A stretch of 64,000 nucleotides of DNA from Rheum nobile. Its lineage: Eukaryota > Streptophyta > Magnoliopsida > Caryophyllales > Polygonaceae. Positions 56,036 to 64,000 of this stretch are shown here, piece by piece. The notes beneath the pieces are model-generated. The model saw nothing but the letters and a program-made list of their open reading frames with translations. It searched no databases and had not been told where the DNA came from. The translations under genes and the position numbers were made by a program. Numbering within the stretch: the stretch's first letter is position 1; each line of letters starts with the position of its first letter. Location: the NCBI GenBank assembly GCA_027886185.1, contig WOAB01000528.1:992001-1056000 (forward strand), read 5' to 3'.

Positions 56036-56626
56036 ATGGCGATGTTACCATACTTCAAGCCGTTATTGGATTTGTCCAAGCTTGAACATCTAGACGGAAC
56101 GAATGACAAGAGGTGGTCCGAGAAGATGATGATTTTCTTTGAGTAGTTGGAGGTCGATTATGTTCTTCTGCAACCGGCTCCGACTCTTGCTGCACCGACT
56201 CCTGATCCAGTCATTTGTGTCGTTCCAAAACTCCAGGGATGGACGGATCTGCATCTCGGGAAGGTACTATGATTGTTGCAGATGACCATACTATGAAAAA
56301 ATATGAATCTGATAACAAAACAGTCTGTGGTCATCTGCTCAGTCATGTTTCGAACCCTATTTTTGATTTACTGGCTACCCATAAATCTGCAAAGGTGATG
56401 TGGGATTTATTGGAGACTAAATAGTTTACTGATGATGTTGGAAAGATAAAGTACGTGTGCGGGAAGTTCATGCAATTCAAGATGGTTGGCGAAAAGCCTG
56501 TCATGGCTCAAGTCCACGAGTACGAGAATCTGGTGGCTGACATCCTGGCTGAGGGGATGAAGATGTGCAAAGTTCTGCTGGCCAATTTTCTCATCGAGAA
56601 GCTGCCTGATTCTTAGGCCAACTACC
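56036..56626 (+). pseudogene. copia-2 gag N-terminal part
   Basis: Starts MAMLPYFKPLLDLSKLEHLD. Conserved blocks: LDGTNDKRWSEKMMIFFE, then TAG; a frameshift near 56240; DLLATHKSAKVMWDLLETK, then TAG; and DDVGKIKY, VHEYENLVADIL and LIEKLPDS, then TAG. It continues at 59923 (YRNHLKHKKLDL) after the LTR element is removed. This was a UBN2-type capsid protein. Confidence 0.9.
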
Positions 56627-57373
56627 TGATGTGTTCCGGTCTCCCAAAACACAAGTCAGAGCGTATCTAGGTAGAAGGCGGACGAAACAACTCTTGCTCG
56701 CTGAAGAATCGAACGAAACTGAACTTCGGAAGCTATCTGGGAGATTTCCGCGATCGCGGCGATGGTTTTCACGGTCGCGGAAAAGTTGTTGTTGTCTGCG
56801 TCTACGAACTGCGAAGTGGTTCGATCGGGGGATCTCGGCTAGGGCCGAGAGCCACGTTTGGTTGAGTGTGGTTCGTGTTCAGTGAGGTGGGTTCGGTGAT
56901 GGTTCGATTGTGGGTGAGGGAGTCAGTTAGGGAGGTTTGGTGAAGGCTTAGTTGAAGGAGCTAGACCTAGGGGGCGGGAGCTTGGCTCAACGACATCGCT
57001 AGGCTTTAACTCTCAATTCAACTTATCATTAATTAGGTTTAAGGTTGGATTATATAGCAGCGAAACAAAGTTCTTGCCCTAATGGGCCTAAAACATAAAT
57101 GGATCGGCCCTCTTGGCACAAGAGAGGCCCGACATCCAAAAATAGAAACTATCTAAAAATGGAAACATCTAAAAATAGTAAATATTAAAAACGATAACCT
57201 TCCAAACTTAGAAACATTCTAAGAATGGAAACTGCTAATAAAGGAAACTGCAAAATACCAAAAAACTGCTAAAAATAGTAAATGTCTCAAAATTGGCATG
57301 TGAGCGTCACAATACCAACGTAACTCCAATGGCACTCGTAATGCCGAGTAATGTTGTGATCAGGGTCACATCA
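56627..57373 (-). repeat. 3' LTR of the 3.3-kb element
   Basis: 747 bp. A perfect palindrome CCGCGATCGCGG lies at 56748-56759. The TATA-like TATATA on the minus strand is at 57051-57056. Confidence 0.9.
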
Positions 57374-57590
57374 TCCTCCCCCACTTGATTGCGAAACATC
57401 CATGTTTCGCTAATGTCGCAGTCCGGGAGCTCGTGTGGAAGCAAGCCGTCACGAATGTCGTTGTTCGGGGTCACATCACTCTCCCCCATTTGGCTGCGAA
57501 ACGTCCATGTTTCACGAATGTCGATGTCCGGGGGCTTGTGAGGCCGCAAGCCATTGTGTTCGATAGTCAAGCGAGGGCAGTTTGTGGTCA
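57363..57590 (-). repeat. Tandem duplication of LTR end plus polypurine tract
   Basis: GGGTCACATCATCCTCCCCC at 57363 is repeated as GGGTCACATCACTCTCCCCC about 106 bp later. Both are followed by similar TGCGAAACATCCATGTTTC-type sequence. The element therefore has two polypurine-tract-like sites. Confidence 0.85.
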
Positions 57591-57626
57591 GCTATGGTGT
57601 AGTCTTTGTGTACCCATCCAGTGCTG

Positions 57627-58544
57627 CTATGCTCCTCCAGGTTCAACACGGTCTGCATGTCCGTGTATCCGCTTCATATCCGGGTGCAGGTCCAATGCTT
57701 GGTCAACGCTGGAAGCGGGTGGAGGCTCATCCGGGGGTACATCATCAAATACCTGCAATAGAGGGTGTACATACGGGGGTAAATCATAGGGGTCCTCTAA
57801 TAAAGAAAGACACGCAAGAGTAGTAATTAGAAAACGTCCCTGAGAAAAAGGAGTAGACGCGCGTGGTTGAGGTAGCAAAGAGCGGTGCGTCACGTGGGCT
57901 GGGAACGGTGGCAAGAGGGAGCTCGCATAGGAATCAACGCACAGAGAAAAATCCGATGTCGCGGTAAGGAGGGTTACGGTCGCGGTTTTGCGTGCAGAAG
58001 CTGAATCGAACAGTGGAACAAGTGCGGGCTCGAAATGGGAAGCCGCGGTCTCGGGTGTTGATGCAGAAAATAGGCTCGACAGAAGCGAAATCACGGTCGC
58101 GACTTGGGTTGCCGCGGGCGCGGTCGCGGTTGCTGTGTCTGCGGTTTCGGTCTGCACAAGGTTGAGACACTGCTCGTCTTCTGTCTTCGCATGGTTCCTC
58201 TCCACATGGTCGTGTAAGGGATCAATCGGGGCGGTATCGGCAGGTATTGGAAGAACCGCGGGCGCGGTGTGTTGGACCGCGGTCGCGGGTTGGATTGCGG
58301 TTGTGGGTTGTACCATGGTCGCGGTTTGTTTGTCTGTGTACGCTGTGAGTTTATCTATGAACACGACTCTGTCGGACTGCAATTCGGTTAGCTTTGCAAG
58401 GATCGTGTCCAGCGCCCAGCCGTAAGCATCGTCATCGGCTTGGAGAGGGGCGAGTGTGTCGTCTGTGTCTGTCCCTATAGACACCATGATAAGCGTAGGA
58501 AGAGCAGAGACAAACACAAAAGGGAACAAAAAAACAAAGGACAA
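57627..58544 (-). CDS. Chimeric 305-residue frame of the 3.3-kb element
   Basis: Likely start MVSIGTDTDDTLAPL (Met20 of the open frame); the upstream part is hydrophobic and may be untranslated. An N-terminal helical region (WALDTILAKLTELQSDRV) looks like a gag start. The middle is Thr/Ala/Gln-rich because the CG-rich motif array (about 57960-58330) is translated. The end (VHPLLQVFDDVPPDEPPP) resembles the Ty3/gypsy segment just upstream of RT. It reads as a deletion fusion of gag start and pol fragment. There is no catalytic motif, and function is doubtful. Confidence 0.5.
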   Translation of the reverse strand: MSFVFLFPFVFVSALPTLIMVSIGTDTDDTLAPLQADDDAYGWALDTILAKLTELQSDRVVFIDKLTAYTDKQTATMVQPTTAIQPATAVQHTAPAVLPIPADTAPIDPLHDHVERNHAKTEDEQCLNLVQTETADTATATAPAATQVATVISLLSSLFSASTPETAASHFEPALVPLFDSASARKTATVTLLTATSDFSLCVDSYASSLLPPFPAHVTHRSLLPQPRASTPFSQGRFLITTLACLSLLEDPYDLPPYVHPLLQVFDDVPPDEPPPASSVDQALDLHPDMKRIHGHADRVEPGGA

Positions 58545-59280
58545 ACGAGATCAAATCAATCCCACAAGGTCTCACGTAGGTCACTAATCTGGGTAAAGCC
58601 GTGAGGGCGGAGTGGCTAGGCTGACTCAGCGTGGACTAAACCAACACAAAAACCACACAAACCTCACTATTCAGAAGCCAAAGTATAGTGACTATGCAAG
58701 AAGTATTCTAGCATGCAAATCCTAGAATCCACAGAGTAAGAATACAGGGGGATAAGCTTAATGGACCTGTGTCAATAGTGAATCGGCTTCGCCGAGATCG
58801 CCTGAGGCTTGTGATTTTGCAAATTCGGTTAGCTGATATTTTTTTTTGTATAACCGAATGCCTTTTTTTTTATTGACACAAGCTTTTAGTGTAGACGATG
58901 AGCAATTGATGCAGAGACTAGAAAGAAGTAATTTTGGATGAAAACTAGGAGATAACAATAGACAAATTCCGAACAATGATCAAGAACTTCAGCAAACCAA
59001 ATATGCAAGATGAATATGATTTAAGGCAAGCAAAGTCCACAACTAGGGTTAGAGTTTCTCACAAAAAATCTCTTTTTTTTTTTTTTTTTAATCTCTCGGT
59101 CTTGAACAAGGACTTAGAAAGCCACAAATTCAACCTAGGGTAGGGGATTGTTGGGGGCAACCAACAACAACAACAACAAAAATTGAAACAAACGAAATAA
59201 ACGAAAGCGGAAGCAAAGGAAATACTGAATTTTGAACGTGAGAACAAAGCGAGAAAAAAATGACCAACCTTGTACCCCTA
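58545..59280 (-). other. Leader of the 3.3-kb element
   Basis: No gene. T runs occur at about 58840-58872 and 59069-59089, and a CAA microsatellite at 59161-59179. Confidence 0.55.
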
Positions 59281-59295
59281 AAATCTGATACCAGT

Positions 59296-59917
59296 TGATG
59301 TGTTTTGGTCTCCCAAAACACAAGTCAGAGCAGATCTAGGTAGAAGGCGGACGAAACAACTCTTGCTCGCTGAAGAATCGAACGAAACTGAACTTTGGAA
59401 GCTGTAGGGGAGATTTCCGCGGTCGCGGTGATGGTTTCCGCGGCCGCGGAAAAGTTAATGTTGTCTGCGTTTGCGAAGCTACGGAGTGGTTCGATCGGGG
59501 GATCTCGGCTAGGGCCGAGAGCCACGTTTGGTTGAGTGTGGTTCGTGTTCAGTGAGGTGGGTTCGGTGATGGTTCGATTGTGGGTGAGGGAGTCGGTTAG
59601 GGAGGTTTGGTGAAGGCTTAGTTGAAGGAGCTAGACCTAGGGGGCGGGAGCTTGGCTCAACGGCAGCGCTAGGCTTTAACTCTCAATTCAACTTATCATT
59701 AATTAGGTTTAAGGCTGGCTTATATAGCAGCCAAACAAAGTTCTTGCCCTAATGGGTCTAAAACATAAATGGAAACTGCTAATAAAGGAAACTGTAAAAT
59801 ACCAAAAAACTGCTAAAAATAGTAAATGTCTCAAAATTGGCATGTGAGCGTCACAATACCAACGTAACTCCAATGGCACTCGTAATGCCGAGTAATGTTG
59901 TGACTAGGGTCACATCA
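59296..59917 (-). repeat. 5' LTR of the 3.3-kb element
   Basis: 622 bp. It carries CCGCGGTCGCGG (59417-59428) and CCGCGGCCGCGG (59438-59449) where the other LTR has CCGCGATCGCGG and a partial copy. TATATA at 59721-59726. Confidence 0.9.
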
Positions 59918-59922
59918 CTACC

Positions 59923-60681
59923 GCAACCATCTAAAGCACAAGAAGTTGGACTTGACCATGGTTGAACTCGTCAGCCACATGAAGATTGAAGAGGCGAATC
60001 GCCTCAATGATAAGCATGGTCCAAAAGTTTATGATAATTCAGTTAATGCTAATCTTATGGAGTCTTCTACCAATACTGACAGGTTCAAAAAAAAGGACTC
60101 AAATGCTGGACCTAAGAAGGACAAGGTGCAAAACAAGAAGAAGGGAAAGCCCTCTCACAAGTCCAAGCAAGGTTGCTATATTGTGGGAAGTTGGGACATC
60201 GTGCTTTCCAGTGCTACCGCAGGGCTGGCAACCAGAAAAACTCTCCAAAGCCTAATGGAGATTAGCCCAAGCCGCAGGCCAACCTTGCTGAAGAAAATGA
60301 GCAACTGATTGCTTTGATCACTGAAGCAAACCATGTAGCTAAAAAGGTGGAATGGTTGGTGGACACTGGAGCAACCAAGCATTTTTGCACTTACAGGGAG
60401 CTCTTTGTTGTGTTTGAGGAAGCTGCTGAAATAGACCAAGTCTATATGGGAAACTCTAGCGTCTCTCGGGTCCTTGGGAAAAGGGAAAGTGTCTCTGAAG
60501 CTCACTTCAGGGAAGTCCCTTTTACTATAGAATGTTTTATATGTACCTTCTATGTGCAGAAACTTGATTTCATTTGGTTTGCTTGAAATTGCTAGCATAA
60601 AACAAGTGATTGAAGTTGGTAAAATAGTCTTAACTAAGAATGGTGAATTCGTAGGAAAGGGCTATAGGTCTAGATGCTTGT
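59923..60681 (+). pseudogene. copia-2 gag C-terminus and protease
   Basis: Reads YRNHLKHKKLDLTMVELVSH, HMKIEEANRLND, a Lys-rich tract, then a zinc knuckle broken by a frameshift (GCYI... and then GHRAFQCYR in another frame). WLVDTGATKHFC, the aspartic protease active site, follows at about 60352. A frameshift near 60575 leads into NLISFGLLE-like sequence before solo LTR B at 60687. Confidence 0.85.
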
Positions 60682-60686
60682 ATGTG

Positions 60687-62057
60687 TGATAGCAGGTTTT
60701 AGTCGTATCACCTTATCCAAATTATCCTAACAAACCTAAACAAGTAGCAAAGGCAAGCAAGGGTCGAATCCCACAAGGAGGAGTTGTCAATCTTTAAGTA
60801 AGTTCGCATGCAATGGTAACAAAGGGGGGTTTTGAGGTTGATTGGTTGTAAACAAAGCAAACAAGGGAAATAAAAACAAAGAGTTTGTAATCAATTTAGG
60901 GAAAAACACTTAGCCACACAAATATCCACCATTCATATGATAGATTGATCCTAGGTTATCTCTATTCCTTCCTTTGATTATTCCTGTCCCTATTCTGAAA
61001 TAGTCACCAGTCCAACTCGGCCTGGCAACCCTTACTATTGAACGCATGAGAAACTATCAAGATTTAGAACAACAACAGCATAGAGCATAGGAATTAACCA
61101 GGATACATACAATACCGATGTTTCGCACCATTTAGCACATAATCAATTCTCCTTCATAATAAACTAGTCCAACTAGTCCTAGAATATCATATTTGCTACA
61201 CAAGATAAGGGATTTCAACTCGAAATATCCAAACCCTAGCAATAGACAATTACCAATAACAACTAGTTGCGTCCAACAAGCGAAATCAATAGGAATAAGC
61301 TCAAGAGAAAAGATATAATCCAAAGGAATAGGAAATAGAATTATAACCTCACAATCAAATCAAATAAAGGCTTCAATTGTCAGACTAAGCAAAGGTGCTT
61401 AGTTCTTCATAGTCTTTGAAGGAAAAAACAATACTGAATGGAAAACTGAATAATGAACAATGAAAAGGGAAACTAGGTTAAATAACCTAACCCTAAAACT
61501 AAAGTGACAAGATAACGAAAACAATCCTAAAAGGAAAATAATATAAAGTACGAAATAATAAAAGAAAAGAAAAATTGGAAAAGTAACTAAAAAACTTCGA
61601 ACGGAAATTCCGGAGTGGGACTCCGGGCGAAAATTCTGGAGTGGGACTCCGGGTTCGCTGCCGTGCCATTCCGCGATCGCGGAAATATCAAATCTGCTCT
61701 CGACCTTCTGCTTCGCTGGGGGATTTTCCGCGGTCGTGGCAGCAAATCTACGATCGCGGAAAATGATGTTTCACGCTCCGCTGCTTCGACTTCTCCGCGA
61801 TCAAGTTGTGCACTCGCCCGCGGTCGCGGCAGCTCCCTTTTCTCTCCTTTGTGCGGCTTCTTCTTCATCTTCCTTGGTCTCTTCACGTGGTCTACTCCTC
61901 GTCTTCAATAAATCTTCGTTTAAGCTTCTCCATACCACTGAATCCACACTTCTACTCCTCAACTCCATACTTCACAGTTGTGCTCTAAACTCATACAAAT
62001 GGCATCCAAAACACCGGTAACAACTCCTAGATAAGCACTACAAAGTAGAGTTGATCA
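60687..62057 (+). mobile_element. Solo LTR B (TGAT...ATCA family)
   Basis: 1,371 bp, TGATAGCAGG to AGTTGATCA, with a perfect 5-bp duplication ATGTG (60682-60686 and 62058-62062). It is the same family as A and C, and closely resembles A in reverse along its whole length, including GGGTCGAATCCC at 60761-60772. CG-rich near-palindromes start with CCGCGATCGCGG at 61671-61682 and run to about 61830. A 20-bp tandem repeat (TTCTGGAGTGGGACTCCGGG type) lies at 61605-61652. Confidence 0.78.
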
Positions 62058-62062
62058 ATGTG

Positions 62063-62999
62063 CTTGAGACTTTGATTGATAATGAAAATGTTTCTTCTTC
62101 GGCTTATATCGTTGAGTCTTTGGATTTATGGCATGCTAAACTTGGACATTTAAATGTTAAATCTGTCAATCATTTGCATGCAATGGGTTTAATTACGAAT
62201 TTGGCAAAAGATGGTCATGAAAAATGTGGTCTATGTGTTGAGGCTAAATACAAGAGAAAGCCTTTTTAATTCTGTAAATGAAAGGACAACTGAGTTGTTA
62301 AAATTAGTCCATTCAGACTTAGTGGAATTTAGAAACACAGAAAGTAGATGTGGTAAAAAGTATTATATCACCTTTGTAGATGACCATTCTAGATACACCA
62401 AATTGTATTTGTTGAGATACAAAGATGAAGCTGAAAATATGTTTTACATTTATAAGGCAGAAGTAGAAAACCAACTGAATCGAAAAATCAAAAGGATTAG
62501 ATCTAATAGAGGAGGTGAATACATCACTAACTCTTGGAAGGGATTCTATGAACAAAAGGGTATCATTCATGAGTTTACAACTTCATACAGCCCACAACAA
62601 AATGGTATTGCTGAAAGGCAAAACAGAACTTTGAAAGAAATAATGAATGCTTTACTTTCTAGTTCTGCTTTACCTGATAATATGTGGGGTGAAGCTGTAT
62701 TGACTGACAACCATATTCTTAACAGAGTTCCTCATAAAAAGCTAGACAGGACACCTTATGAGTTATGGAAAGGGCATTCGCCTAATCTAAAATTTCTAAA
62801 AGTGTGGGGGTGTCTAGCTAAAGTGGGATTGCCTTCTTTTAAAGTTGATGCAATTGTATCTAAAACTTTTGATGTTATATTTATTGGTTATGCCAAAAAT
62901 AGTGTTGCTTATCGATTCATGTGTTTGAGTGATCGTTCATTGTGTGAATATCGTGATGCTGAATTCTTTGAGCATATATTTCCTTTAAAAGAAAAATGA
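62063..62999 (+). pseudogene. copia-2 GAG-pre-integrase and integrase
   Basis: Reads LDLWHAKLGHLNV and CGLCVEAKYKRKPF, then a frameshift near 62268 into ERTTELLKLVHSDL (first Asp), YYITFVDDHSRYTKLYLL, IKRIRSNRGGEY (the second catalytic Asp is replaced by Asn) and NGIAERQNRTLKEI (Glu). The C-terminal part runs to VWGCLAKV, FIGYAKNS and EHIFPLKEK, where a one-base loss gives a stop at 62999. Integration activity is lost. Confidence 0.9.
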
Positions 63000-63000
63000 T

Positions 63001-64000
63001 GTGCATATTGATTCTATGCCTAGTGTTGTTGCATCTTCCTCTATGACTTTACCTTCCATGCCAATTGATGAAATTGAACCTAGGAAGAGTGAGAGGCAAA
63101 GGAAAGGAACTAGTTTTGGTCCTGATTTTGTGACTGCTTTCTTGATTGAACTCAATGATTATGATGAATTGAATGATACATTCATTAGTGTGCATATGCT
63201 AGAGGATGATCCTAAGACATATGATAAAGTTGTGAGTTCATTCGATGCTAGTTTTTGGAAAGATGCAATTAGAAGTGAAATAGAATCTATTATGTCTAAT
63301 CACACATGGGAACTAGTTGATATGCCTAAGGGAAACAAAGCCATTGGATGTAAGTGGATTTTTAAGAAGAAGCTTAAAATGGATCTCTCGGCTGAGAGGT
63401 ATAAGGCAAGACTAATTATTAAAGGATTCACTCAAAAAAATAAAATTGACTTCTTTGACACTTATTCTCCTATAACTAAGATCTCAACCATACATGCACT
63501 ATTTGCTTTTGCTTCTTGCTATAAATTGTTAGTACATCAGATGGATGTTAAAACTGCATTTTTGAATGGTGATCTTAATGAAGAAATCTATATAGAACAA
63601 CCTACTGGGTGCGTGGTTCCAGGGCAGGTTAACAAAGTGTGTATACTCAAGAAGTCAGTTAGTCACTCACTCTATGGTTTGAAGCAAGCACCAAAGCAAT
63701 GGTATAAAAATTTCATAAAACTATTCTTAGCTTTGATTTTAAGGTCAATGGATCTGATGCATGTGTTTACTCTAAGACGGTTGGTGTGGATTGTGTGATT
63801 ATATGTCTATATGTTGATTACATACTTATCTTTGGAACACACATTAATGTGACAAACACGACCAAACTATTTTTGTCATCTCGTTTTGATATGAAAGACT
63901 TAGGTGAAACTGATGTGATTCTAGGTGTTAAAGTAACTAGAACAGAAAATGGTTTCACTTTGTTTCAACCACATTATGTAGAGAAATTATTGAAGAAATT
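63001..64000 (+). pseudogene. copia-2 reverse transcriptase, partial
   Basis: Follows integrase after a one-base frameshift. It reads EPRKSERQRK, WKDAIRSEIESIMSNHTWEL, GCKWIFKKKLK, VHQMDVKTAFLNGDLNEEIY, then KKSVSHSLYGLKQAPKQWY with about four extra residues before SLYGLKQ, then a frameshift near 63715. The catalytic motif reads LYVDYILIFG: the second Asp of YVDD is Tyr. The frame goes on (MKDLGETDVILGVKV) to the window end. Confidence 0.9.

Larger units (their letters stand above)
56627..59917 (-). mobile_element. Non-autonomous LTR retrotransposon, 3.3 kb
   Basis: Perfect 5-bp duplication CTACC (56622-56626 and 59918-59922). The LTRs are 56627-57373 (747 bp) and 59296-59917 (622 bp), from TGATGTG to CACATCA, so the ends are 7-bp inverted repeats. 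The polypurine tract adjoins the left LTR and the primer site (TGGTATCAGATTT on the minus strand, 59281-59293) adjoins the right LTR. The interior is 1.9 kb and holds one chimeric frame but no RT or integrase. The right LTR lacks about 125 bp present in the left one (around 57090-57220). Confidence 0.9.
56036..64000 (+). mobile_element. Second Ty1/copia element (copia-2), plus strand, runs off the window
   Basis: Gag (56036), gag C-terminus and protease (59923-60681), integrase (62063-62999) and RT (63001 to window end) follow the copia order on the plus strand. It is interrupted by a non-autonomous LTR element (56627-59917) and solo LTR B (60687-62057). Many stops, frameshifts and lost catalytic residues show that it is dead. 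The sequences differ clearly from copia-1, so this is another lineage. Confidence 0.9.

Noticed and set aside
60761..60772. T-arm-like GGGTCGAATCCC as a tRNA gene or SINE promoter
   Set aside because: I see no matching A box, acceptor stem or anticodon arm at the right distance. The 5-bp duplications and TG/CA ends fit a solo LTR better.

Overview
The window is plant nuclear DNA, almost certainly from a large angiosperm genome. It holds plant-type Ty1/copia and Ty3/gypsy retrotransposons primed by initiator-Met tRNA, a CACTA (En/Spm) transposon, a Mutator-like element (MULE) with spliced genes, and solo LTRs. I see no tRNA or rRNA gene, no CRISPR array, no bacterial-type operon, and no ordinary host gene that I can name with confidence. 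The species cannot be told from the sequence. Nearly every recognisable gene belongs to a transposable element. || Layout. Positions 1-932 are older DNA with a minus-strand RNase H-like coding segment. A minus-strand copia element (933-51524, 5-bp target duplication GTAGC on both sides) was inserted into that segment, and the RNase H reading frame resumes at 51530. The copia element began as about 7.9 kb. It now spans 50.6 kb because it received five separate insertions, each with its own target duplication: solo LTR A (4170-5514), a CACTA element (5637-17224), a MULE (17900-27842), a gag-only Ty3/gypsy derivative (28538-37337) and a chromovirus-type Ty3/gypsy element (40048-51069). The last one sits inside the copia 5' LTR. 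The CACTA element received two further insertions: a coding-free LTR element (6947-12474) and solo LTR C (15070-16615). Positions 51641-56035 are mostly AT-rich intergenic DNA with one Stowaway-like MITE and an LTR-like remnant. From 56036 to the window end lies a second, plus-strand copia element. It is interrupted by a non-autonomous LTR element (56627-59917) and solo LTR B (60687-62057). || How the parts work. The copia and gypsy pol genes are dead through stops, frameshifts and deletions. The coding-free and gag-only elements would need proteins from relatives. The CACTA transposase has lost its middle domain. The MULE is the best-preserved unit: it has matching terminal inverted repeats, a perfect 9-bp target duplication, a spliced MuDR-type transposase on the minus strand, and on the plus strand a spliced DUF1985/Ulp1 cysteine-protease gene and a GRF zinc-finger gene. 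|| The strongest unexplained signal is a short CG-rich near-palindrome. It recurs in arrays in LTRs of at least five otherwise different families, on one or both sides of the TATA box, and it varies in copy number even between the two LTRs of one element.
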